Shown: one piece after another, positions 17,411 to 24,563 of the stretch
Numbering within the stretch: the first letter of the stretch is position 1
Layout: every line of letters starts with the position of its first letter
Assembly (NCBI GenBank): GCA_024278955.1
Contig: JAJRSE010000075.1
Coordinates: 1 to 36,561, forward strand
DNA from: Planctomycetota bacterium
Lineage (GTDB): Bacteria > Planctomycetota > Planctomycetia > Pirellulales > Lacipirellulaceae
Direction of reading: 5' to 3'
DNA length: 36,561 nt
Notes under the pieces: model-generated
Database searches by the model: none
Told to the model about the DNA's origin: nothing
Seen by the model: the letters and a program-made list of their open reading frames with translations, nothing else
Translations under genes and position numbers: made by a program

Positions 17411-18769
17411 TTACTTCAAAAGTTCTTTTATGGCAGGCATTAGTACGTCTTCGACTTCGGGAGCAACACGCGAAGCACGAGGGCTGTCTTCGTAGCCTCC
17501 CTGTTGATAATGCTCTTTCATGCAGATGTAGCCGGGGGCATACTCGCCATAGGCCGCCATAGCGACAAAAAGATCGGGGCGCATTTCCTGAGCAGCCAAC
17601 TGGTACTCGACAGCCAACTCGCCTGGCATGTTGAGAATACGCGCCGGGCCGAGGGTTAAGCACGTCAGGTCAATCGTATCGCGGGCCTTGCATCGCAATA
17701 GCCAAGACAGTTCTTTCGCGGCATAGGTACGTCGTCGAGGGTCGGCCTTGCTGTCGTTGAGTTCCGCGAACAGGCTTTCTTCGTTCATATGAGGCGAGGC
17801 TGGCAGAACAACAGGCACTGTTTTCCAGCTGACATCCGCCGCTGTGATCGGGTGTTTTTCTGTGGCCTGATAAGCCTTTGACATTCCTTCGGCAAGTCGG
17901 ATAGCTAAAGTTTGGCGGTTTTTACGCGCTCCGTTATTGTACTTCCCGGCACCAATGTTGCCGCCTGCCCCGTTAAAGTGGATATGCGTAAGGCCGTTGA
18001 GAGTGGTTTGACGTATAAAGCGTGCGATACCAGGAAAGTCTGGATTGGCTACACCCGTCCTGTAATAGCTTTGCGGATGGGTCGCGTAGTAAGTGATAAC
18101 AACGAGCGGTTTTTTTTCGTTCCAAAAGCTGATCGATTTCACAAAAGGATCGATCGTGCCTTCGGGTTCGGCTCGCATTTCAGGGTTGCCACAAGCCGTA
18201 TAGCGAACGAACTTTACTTTGCCGTCGGGTCCAAGGATCCGGCGGTTCGAGGCAACTTTCTCGACTTTCGCCTGGCTCAAACCGAGATGCGTCGCAACGC
18301 TGGCCGAATCGGCGGCTTGCTTGGCTGCTGAGGCGACGTTTTTGATAACTTGCCTTGCGAAGACGGGATCGAACATCACGCCGCCCAGACCTTGCTCGGC
18401 GAGCAGTCTTTCTGCACTAAAGTCGCAACGTGGTGCATCGTGTTGGTGCAACACGTTAACCGAAACACGCTCGGGCGAAGTCTTAACGGCCTTGGCGATA
18501 GCGTCACGCCAATGCTCGTAGCCATCGTTGCTAAGGCCAATCCAGTCGACGGCGCAGAGTACCATAGGCTCGCCTTCGCCGAGCAGGACGATGCCGCGCG
18601 CCGTGAGAGGCATTCCGACCGAGTCGCAACGATCGTACGCCAATGGGCTACCAATCGGCGGCGAAGCATCGACGACGAAAGTCCCGACGCGGAGCGGAGC
18701 TTCCTTGCCACTCGCTGCGACAGCACATGCGAACACAACTAAAACCGAAAAAAAACATTTGCGAATCAT
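17411..18769 (-). CDS. Secreted neutral/alkaline ceramidase-like protein (second copy)
   Basis: A 452-residue protein with a signal peptide (MIRKCFFSVLVVFACAVAAS). It belongs to the same broad family as the gene at 13454 but is clearly divergent from it. Metal-site equivalents are LHQHDAPRCD, TYYATHPQSYY, LNMPGELAVEYQ and YGEYAPGYI. The segment HFNGAGGNIGAGKYNNG replaces the catalytic GDVSPN region of true ceramidases, again without the Ser. It starts 6 bp after the stop of the PqaA-like gene, so the two are co-transcribed and probably act together outside the cytoplasm. The substrate is unknown. Confidence 0.85.
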   Translation of the reverse strand: MIRKCFFSVLVVFACAVAASGKEAPLRVGTFVVDASPPIGSPLAYDRCDSVGMPLTARGIVLLGEGEPMVLCAVDWIGLSNDGYEHWRDAIAKAVKTSPERVSVNVLHQHDAPRCDFSAERLLAEQGLGGVMFDPVFARQVIKNVASAAKQAADSASVATHLGLSQAKVEKVASNRRILGPDGKVKFVRYTACGNPEMRAEPEGTIDPFVKSISFWNEKKPLVVITYYATHPQSYYRTGVANPDFPGIARFIRQTTLNGLTHIHFNGAGGNIGAGKYNNGARKNRQTLAIRLAEGMSKAYQATEKHPITAADVSWKTVPVVLPASPHMNEESLFAELNDSKADPRRRTYAAKELSWLLRCKARDTIDLTCLTLGPARILNMPGELAVEYQLAAQEMRPDLFVAMAAYGEYAPGYICMKEHYQQGGYEDSPRASRVAPEVEDVLMPAIKELLK

Positions 18770-18775
18770 CGTTAT

Positions 18776-20461
18776 CTACTCTTTTGTAGAAGGAGTGAGT
18801 CTTCCCGACTCAATTTGGAAGGCAAAATCGGTACAACCCAAGTTCTTGAGAACTCCTGCGATACCAGCGGCACCTTTCTCGAAAGGCCCTTTGGGAATCC
18901 AGTTTAGCACAAGCGAGATCCCCTCGTCGGTCGCTTCGCCTTCGGTGGTTAACTGCGGGTCGTCGCCAACAGCTGCCATCTGAGGCGAGGCGAGGGCTCC
19001 TCGGATTACTTGCACGACTCCTTCGTTGGGCGCTTTGAAACGTAGCGTCAGGGAGGTTGGGAGCGTCGGATCTTTATCGGCAAAGGGGAGCACGTTGGGC
19101 ACAATGGCAACGTCGGTGGTCACCTTGAGTGGTGTGGGTGCGCCGACATCGTAAGTCAGTTCAACAAAAAATGCCTTAAAGCCCTTTTCAGGAACCGTGA
19201 CTGCCGCAAGGTAGGTGCCATCGCCCTGAACTTTAAGTTCCGAGCTTTTATATTCTGGGCCAAGGCTTTCGAGGCGGAAGTCTCGGGCGTTGGGATTCTC
19301 GGCCTGCCACAGGACAACTTTTTCTGGCTTGTCGACCGTTTTGACACGGAAGATATTGTCCTCAGGTTGGTCCCACGAGAACTCGGGGCCCTTTTTGTCG
19401 GCGAGTATCATCGCGTAGAAGGCGACCAAACTTTCGATCGCATCGCTGTTGCCCAGCCCGTGGTCGGTGTTAGGGACATAGCGCAAGTATTTCTCACCCT
19501 GAAGACCGTCGAAATAGTAACGTGAGTGATCGGGAGGAAAAAACTGGTCGCCAGCCGCATTGATAATAAACTTTGGCATTTTCAGACGATGTCGATAGAG
19601 GTAGGGATCGACCAGGCCAAATAGCTCTCTCATGCGTGGATGGGTAGGCATCTTCACCAACTTGTGTTCGACGTAGTCGACAATCGAGGGAGCAAAAAAT
19701 CCATAGGCGGCAAAGTGATGGCCCATCGATTTTTCAAGATTCAAAATGTCGATCACAATCGGTGCGATACCGACAACTCGGTCGTCGACGGCGCCGACGA
19801 GCCAAGTTGTCCAACCACGCTTTGAGCCACCTGCCACGACGTACTTGTCGACCGTTTGTTTCCCGCCTTCAGCTGAGGCCATGTACTCGGTAACCGCGTC
19901 CATGGCTCGGACAACGCCCTTGACCATTGGGTTTCGAGCAGGCCAGGTTGCGTCGCCCGTTTCGAGGAATTTAACCCAAGTGTAAGCCACCAAATCGTCC
20001 TCAGTTCGGCGCTGACCGTCGCCGAAAAAGACAAGCGGCTGGTTGGGTGTCATGTGAATCTGAGCGACGACGGTTTGAGTCGCCTTGGCGATCTTTTGAG
20101 TTCTCTCGTCGGGCCCTTTCGGGGGTTGCCTCCCATTGGCACCTCCACCGATGAACATGAATCCGGTGCTGGACTTCACGTTCTTAGGAATAGTCAGGGA
20201 AATCCAGTGCTGCCAGACCGTGCGATCGACTTCTTTTTTAGTTCGCCAAGTCTGAGAGTCCATCGTCAGGACAACGGTCTTTGTGCCGTCCTCTTTGGTC
20301 TCGGAACTAACGACTTCCCAGGAAAAAGTATCGTCCTTTTTTTGCACATAATCGTCGAGCGCAGTTCGGGCAGGGGGCGACTCTTTGGCGAAGCAAGAAC
20401 CGCTTAGCCCAATGGCCAAGCTCAGCAAAAATACGACACTCGTTTGTTTCATTCTTTTCAT
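18776..20461 (-). CDS. Secreted PhoPQ-activated pathogenicity-related (PqaA-type) hydrolase
   Basis: A 561-residue protein with a signal peptide (about MKRMKQTSVVFLLSLAIGLS, ending near SCFA). It has the alpha/beta-hydrolase fold of the PhoPQ-related family: FMFIGGGANG, WVKFLETGD, the nucleophile elbow VVAGGSKRGWT (Ser213), INAAGDQFFPPDHS and the His of VPNTDHGLG. Reaction and substrate are unproven for the family. The ATG at 20461 is chosen because it opens the signal peptide. The frame continues 80 codons upstream but there it runs through a palindromic repeat (20596-20704) and is not protein-like. It is followed after 6 bp by the second ceramidase-like gene. Confidence 0.88.
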   Translation of the reverse strand: MKRMKQTSVVFLLSLAIGLSGSCFAKESPPARTALDDYVQKKDDTFSWEVVSSETKEDGTKTVVLTMDSQTWRTKKEVDRTVWQHWISLTIPKNVKSSTGFMFIGGGANGRQPPKGPDERTQKIAKATQTVVAQIHMTPNQPLVFFGDGQRRTEDDLVAYTWVKFLETGDATWPARNPMVKGVVRAMDAVTEYMASAEGGKQTVDKYVVAGGSKRGWTTWLVGAVDDRVVGIAPIVIDILNLEKSMGHHFAAYGFFAPSIVDYVEHKLVKMPTHPRMRELFGLVDPYLYRHRLKMPKFIINAAGDQFFPPDHSRYYFDGLQGEKYLRYVPNTDHGLGNSDAIESLVAFYAMILADKKGPEFSWDQPEDNIFRVKTVDKPEKVVLWQAENPNARDFRLESLGPEYKSSELKVQGDGTYLAAVTVPEKGFKAFFVELTYDVGAPTPLKVTTDVAIVPNVLPFADKDPTLPTSLTLRFKAPNEGVVQVIRGALASPQMAAVGDDPQLTTEGEATDEGISLVLNWIPKGPFEKGAAGIAGVLKNLGCTDFAFQIESGRLTPSTKE

Positions 20462-20595
20462 CTTTGATGTCCCTTGTAGTGATATGGGGGTTGCTTGCAT
20501 AGCCTTGTTGTCTCTAGTGTTTTGTCGAATCAGACTCACGACCGCAAAACCAACGACCGGACTATTGCAGAGAGCGATATTCTTTGTTTCAACAC

Positions 20596-20704
20596 CTAGT
20601 GCTTTGTCAAATGCTAATTTTCGGGTGTGGGATGTCAGAACGACTTGTTCAGTAACGACTTCTGACATCTCACACCCGAATTTTTGATAATGACAAAGCA
20701 CTAG
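20596..20704. repeat. 109-bp MITE-like element, copy A
   Basis: CTAGTGCTTTGTCA (20596-20609) and TGACAAAGCACTAG (20691-20704) are perfect 14-bp terminal inverted repeats. Inside, TTCGGGTGTGGGATGTCAGA (from 20620) pairs with its opposed copy at 20660-20680, 20 of 21 positions matching. The whole 109 bp can fold as one hairpin. It lies 135 bp upstream of the PqaA-like start, where its promoter would be expected. It has no coding capacity, so it would depend on a transposase elsewhere. Confidence 0.85.
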
Positions 20705-20888
20705 ACGTTAATGCCTAGGTGCTAAGCCGAGTATCGCAAACTTCGTTGCTCTCAATCGAAGTGTCTTCGGTTTTGCCTGATTGTAAGAGCTGGCCAATGA
20801 AATTGCAAAGTCGCCGATTCGGCGTAAGCAGCAGAATGCCCACTCTCGCGGGCTTGATAGTGCAATGGCTGCGAAATTGCCCGTATAA

Positions 20889-21347
20889 TTACTTAGAGGC
20901 AGGTCCGCTTGAGGCGCTAAGATGGCTGTCTCGGATACTTCGCACAACGTCGCGGCGCGAAAGGATTCCGACAAAGCGATTGCCGTCGAGTACAAGTAAC
21001 CGGCGTAGCGAGGCGGCTTGAAATATACGTGCAGCTACGTCGAGCGAGGCGTCTTGCGAAATCGTGCGAATTTCGGTGATCATCACCTCGCGGCAAGTAC
21101 GGTAGACCAACGCCTGATCTTGGCTTTTGCCGTAAAACTTCAGCACGTCGTACTCGGTGATCAAGCCAACGAGCGAGCCGCCCTCGTCAACGATTGGCAC
21201 TCCGCTGATGTTCTTCTCGACCATGAGATCGATCGCAACCTCGATCGAGACCTCCTGCGAAACGGAAATCGGATTGCGCGTCATCACCTCTTGAACGAGT
21301 ACTTTGTCAGTATTAAATATTAGGGTCGTCATTTCGATTACACTCAT
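20889..21347 (-). CDS. Two-CBS-domain regulatory protein
   Basis: A 152-residue protein made of two CBS motifs. CBS1 is LVQEVMTRNPISV to SGVPIVDEGGSLVGLITEYDVL, and CBS2 is CREVMITEIRTIS to RRLLVLDGNRFVGILSRRDVVRSI. Paired CBS domains (Bateman module) usually bind adenine nucleotides and sense energy state; no effector domain is attached, so it would act on a partner protein. Starts are possible at 21347 or 21332; neither has a Shine-Dalgarno site. Both start codons and the first 10 or so residues lie within an inverted-repeat element (21296-21404), so the N-terminus appears to be supplied by mobile DNA. Confidence 0.88.
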   Translation of the reverse strand: MSVIEMTTLIFNTDKVLVQEVMTRNPISVSQEVSIEVAIDLMVEKNISGVPIVDEGGSLVGLITEYDVLKFYGKSQDQALVYRTCREVMITEIRTISQDASLDVAARIFQAASLRRLLVLDGNRFVGILSRRDVVRSIRDSHLSASSGPASK

Positions 21348-21404
21348 ATTTCAAAGGTCGAATCGAAATGACGATCCTAGAATCATGATTTGACAACGCC
21401 CTAG
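21296..21404. repeat. 109-bp MITE-like element, copy B, containing the CBS gene start
   Basis: It has the same length and plan as the element at 20596-20704. CGAGTACTTTGTCA (21296-21309) and TGACAACGCCCTAG (21391-21404) each match the ends of copy A at 12 of 14 positions. Inner arms TAGGGTCGTCATTTCGATT (21321-21339) and AATCGAAATGACGATCCTA (21361-21379) match at 18 of 19 positions and occupy the same places as in copy A, though their sequence is different. The left half is coding for the CBS protein. Confidence 0.6.
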
Positions 21405-21530
21405 TAGTGTCTACCGCAGCTCAACATTCGAGTTGGGTGCCACTGCTGGCTTGCCCAGCAGTGGCCGCCGGGTACCCGCTTCGCACTGCTGGACGAGCCA
21501 GCAGTGGCACCCGAAAACCAAGCTGTGTCA
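21401..21530. repeat. GTGCCACTGCTGG double-hairpin repeat
   Basis: GGGTGCCACTGCTGG (21435-21449) and CCAGCAGTGGCACCC (21498-21512) are exact inverted repeats. Each half is itself a hairpin: CACTGCTGG/CCAGCAGTG at 21441-21463 and again at 21484-21506, with loops CTTGC and ACGAG. The right flank, TGTCAAAGCACTCG (21517-21530), resembles the TGACAAAGCACTAG end of the 109-bp elements, and CACCCGAA is shared with copy A. It is thus probably a third, longer member of that superfamily, abutting copy B. Confidence 0.7.
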
Positions 21531-21629
21531 AAGCACTCGGTCCACGAGCAAGCTCCTCTGATCTTCCTTCGTTTGAAAACCGCGAAACATCGGCTATTAA
21601 AAATATAGCTTACGATCGCTTAGAAAGCT

Positions 21630-21800
21630 CGCGGGTGCAGGGCGATTGCCAAGCCGCGTAATTGAAGAAAATTTAGCCACAGAGATCACAGAGGACTCCG
21701 AGAAACCTTGGTTTCTAGTACTCGGTATTCTCTACGATCTTTGTGGCTAATCTTTATTTGTTTGGTTTTTTGACTTTGCAGTTCGCCTGCTCGCGGGTAT
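21630..21800. repeat. Composite inverted-repeat element with CCACAGAG core
   Basis: Outer arms GCAGGGCGATTGCCAAG (21637-21653) and CTTTGCAGTTCGCCTGC (21774-21790) are imperfect inverted repeats. Inner arms TTAGCCACAGAGATC (21673-21687) and GATCTTTGTGGCTAA (21736-21750) match at 14 of 15 positions. The piece order is the same as at 2160-2253. Solo copies of the left arm lie at 239 and 11952. This is consistent with a MITE of about 170 bp, with decayed relatives elsewhere in the window. Confidence 0.65.
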
Positions 21801-21827
21801 CCCCCCCCCCCCCAAGTGCTAGCACTT
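21801..21827. other. 13-C homopolymer followed by a 14-bp palindrome
   Basis: A run of 13 C (21801-21813) directly abuts AAGTGCTAGCACTT (21814-21827), a perfect palindrome. It lies about 175 bp upstream of the pentaheme cytochrome start, at the edge of the composite repeat. Homopolymers of this length slip during replication and sequencing. The remaining sequence to 22000 holds a second short G run (21918-21924) and must contain the cytochrome promoter, but I cannot place it. Confidence 0.55.
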
Positions 21828-22000
21828 CGATGGCAAGCTGTAACGGTTGTAAGTAAAACTCTCATTATTGCGGTACTAACGGTTCGATCAGACCTTCACG
21901 GAGAGGCTGCGCCAGGCGGGGGGGCCTCCTCTTTGGCTGGCAAGGAAGACTCGTCTAAGAATTTGATTCTCGTGGCTACTTATGCAAGGTGTTTGGCCGC

Positions 22001-24541
22001 ATGATGCGGAAACCGATTAATACGATTGGGATTTGGTGTGCTACGATTGTCGTAGCAAGCACCCTCGTGGGCGTCTGGAAATCGCAGGAACCCATTGTTC
22101 AGCCGTTGTCTGAATCGGATCCAAGGCCAGACCTAAGTTTGTCCGCGCAGATCGAAGCCGAACTGGCCATGGCAGGTTGTCCCGGCTGGATGGTGCTAGC
22201 AAGCGAAGGAGAAAATGCCCTCCAAGGGCCTCCAGCGAAAATCGTTCCGGAGCATATCCTTCCCACATCAAACCGAATTTCGCAGCAAGTACCAAGCGTT
22301 CGGTATCCGGTGCCGGTACGCGTTGCCAGCCGGCCAGCGACCCCCGGCAGCGGGAACTCAAGTTTTGTTACCGTCGGATCGTCGGACGACCCCGACGACT
22401 TACTCGACGGAATGCCCGACCTGCTTTTCAAACCCAATGATCCTAAGGCGGTGCCCGAGGCTCTGCCCTCTGTTTCAACGCCCAAGACGACTCCCGTGCC
22501 GCTACCTGCCCCGAGCGTGAAGCAACCGAAACCGGAGCCAACCGCCCCGAAGGTCCATGCAACGCCTGCGAAAGACGACTTGCTCGATGGCGAGCTCGAC
22601 TTGCTCGACCTACCGCCGGCAGAAAAATCACCTTCGGAAGAAGCCGCGCCGCACCCCATGGTCGAGCCTACGTTTCCGGCGTCAGCACCTCCTGTTCGCA
22701 CTCTCCCTGCAATAACCCCAGGCGAACTTCCTGCTCCCAAGCAGCCTCAGCTCACCTTGCCGGTGCCGGTTACTGAGAAAATTCCAGCGGCGAGCCCTAA
22801 GACGAGTCCCTTTGCTCCGCCACCTGCTCCCTCTGCCCTAACGACTACGGCCTTGCCGGCGGGAGGAAGTAAGCAAAAAAGCGACTCGCAAAGCGTCTGC
22901 GAATTTATTGCCGACAGCCAGTTCCCTTCGGCCGAGGCATGTTCAAAATGTCATCAACGAAACTACGACGAATGGAGCATCTCGGGCCATGCGTACGCAA
23001 TGGTCTCTCCGATGTTTCATAAGTTTGAACAAAAAATCAACGATCTTTCGTTGGGTACGATCGGATACTTTTGTTATCGCTGTCATTCTCCGGTCGGGGT
23101 CTCGCTGGGAATTTCCCGAGCGGCACCACTCTGGGATTTACCCCTGGTTGCCCGCGAGGGCGTGACTTGTGTCGCCTGCCACCGAGTGAACGAGCGGTAT
23201 GGCAAGGTGAATGGCGAACGACGAATCGAGCCGGGCGGCATTCATGCACCGATCTATGGGCCGTTCGACGGCAACGGCGTGGCCGAGGTGATCGCCAAGT
23301 CGAACCAATACAAAGTAAAAAATTCGCCGCTTGACCAAGGGCCCGGGCAAGACATCCATGCCGCCGGGTTTTGTTTCGACCAACTGAGCAAATCCGAATT
23401 TTGTGTCTCGTGCCATCAAGTGTCCGTCCACCCGGGCATCAAGCTGGAAGTTGTTTGGGAGCAATACCGGGCTTCGCCAGCTTGCAAGAAAGGCATCTCT
23501 TGCCAAGACTGCCACATGGGGCGTATTCCTGGAGTTGCCAGCGGCTACGAAATTGCTCCCGCGGCAAAGGTCAACGACAAGATTGTCAATCCAAACCGCA
23601 AGCACGCCAACCACTCTTTCTTTGGCCCAGGCTACTCGATTGCCCACCCAGGGATATTTCCCCACAATCCGAAATCTCGCCGCTGGTCGATCTCCGACTG
23701 GTTAATGTTCGACCACCGCGCAGGCTGGGGAACCGACGAGTTTGAGGAATCGCTAGAAAGGGGCCAGACTCATGCGGTCTTCCCTCCCGCCTGGGCGGAG
23801 GTTGACGATCGGTACGATGCCCGCGAGATCGTGAGTGAGAATCTCAAAAAGCTCGCCGTGAAAGATCAAATACGACACCAATTGATGGAAAATGGCTCGC
23901 ACGTTGATGGCCCCTATTTCGACTCGCCGCTAGTACGAGGAAGCAACCTGCGTTTTCACTACGTGATGACCAACACAAACGAAGGTCACAATCTGCCCAC
24001 CGGGTCGTTGGGCGCACAGCCACAATTGTGGGCGAATGTGGTTTTGATCGGTCCGCGAGGGCAACGGCTTTGGGAGTCGGGCTACACGGACCGTTGGGGC
24101 GATGTGGCCGACATTCACTCGGAGGATGTGCGAAACAAACGTATTCCCTTCGACACCCAGTTGTTCAATCTACAGACGATGTTTTTGATTACCGGAGCCA
24201 AGGGCACCGATCGCGAGTTTTTCTTGCCCGTCAATGTTGACTTCGATCAATTGCCTTTCCTAAGACCAGGGGCACAGCCCATTTCGGTAATCAACCATCC
24301 GCCGTTTATCCGCATGGAAGGTCGATCGCTCCCTCCGCTGGGCTCTCGAAAAATTCCGTACAAAATCCCCGCCAACTTGTTACAGGAGCCGGGAAACTAT
24401 CGGTTGTCGTTCAGGCTGCGGAGTCGCCTTGAGCCGATTTACTTCATGCGATTCGTAGGTGCTACCCGTGAAATGCAGCGTGCGATGAATGAAGGGATTC
24501 TTGATTTCCATCAGTCGTCTGTTGAGTTTTTCGTTCGCTAA
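22001..24541 (+). CDS. Membrane-anchored pentaheme cytochrome c with Pro-rich spacer
   Basis: An 846-residue exported protein. An N-terminal anchor or uncleaved signal (INTIGIWCATIVVASTLVGV, about 6-25) is followed by about 280 residues rich in Pro, Ala and Ser. These contain two copies of an acidic DDLLDG..DLL motif (near 132 and 192). Five CxxCH haem sites follow at about Cys314 (CSKCH), 358 (CYRCH), 390 (CVACH), 468 (CVSCH) and 501 (CQDCH). CSKCHQRNYDEWSISGHAYA resembles the start of cytochrome c554-type domains. The C-terminal 300 residues are haem-free and beta-rich. The spacer could let the haem domain reach across the periplasm (inference). The ATG at 22001 follows AAGGTG at proper distance. 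A porin-like gene starts 22 bp downstream. Confidence 0.87.
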   Translation: MMRKPINTIGIWCATIVVASTLVGVWKSQEPIVQPLSESDPRPDLSLSAQIEAELAMAGCPGWMVLASEGENALQGPPAKIVPEHILPTSNRISQQVPSVRYPVPVRVASRPATPGSGNSSFVTVGSSDDPDDLLDGMPDLLFKPNDPKAVPEALPSVSTPKTTPVPLPAPSVKQPKPEPTAPKVHATPAKDDLLDGELDLLDLPPAEKSPSEEAAPHPMVEPTFPASAPPVRTLPAITPGELPAPKQPQLTLPVPVTEKIPAASPKTSPFAPPPAPSALTTTALPAGGSKQKSDSQSVCEFIADSQFPSAEACSKCHQRNYDEWSISGHAYAMVSPMFHKFEQKINDLSLGTIGYFCYRCHSPVGVSLGISRAAPLWDLPLVAREGVTCVACHRVNERYGKVNGERRIEPGGIHAPIYGPFDGNGVAEVIAKSNQYKVKNSPLDQGPGQDIHAAGFCFDQLSKSEFCVSCHQVSVHPGIKLEVVWEQYRASPACKKGISCQDCHMGRIPGVASGYEIAPAAKVNDKIVNPNRKHANHSFFGPGYSIAHPGIFPHNPKSRRWSISDWLMFDHRAGWGTDEFEESLERGQTHAVFPPAWAEVDDRYDAREIVSENLKKLAVKDQIRHQLMENGSHVDGPYFDSPLVRGSNLRFHYVMTNTNEGHNLPTGSLGAQPQLWANVVLIGPRGQRLWESGYTDRWGDVADIHSEDVRNKRIPFDTQLFNLQTMFLITGAKGTDREFFLPVNVDFDQLPFLRPGAQPISVINHPPFIRMEGRSLPPLGSRKIPYKIPANLLQEPGNYRLSFRLRSRLEPIYFMRFVGATREMQRAMNEGILDFHQSSVEFFVR

Positions 24542-24563
24542 AACCTTGTCACCCGCTAAGACG

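Noticed and set aside
20462..20701. Longer N-terminus of the PqaA-like protein
   Set aside because: The extra 80 codons are read through a palindromic repeat (20596-20704) and precede a clear signal peptide beginning at 20461.
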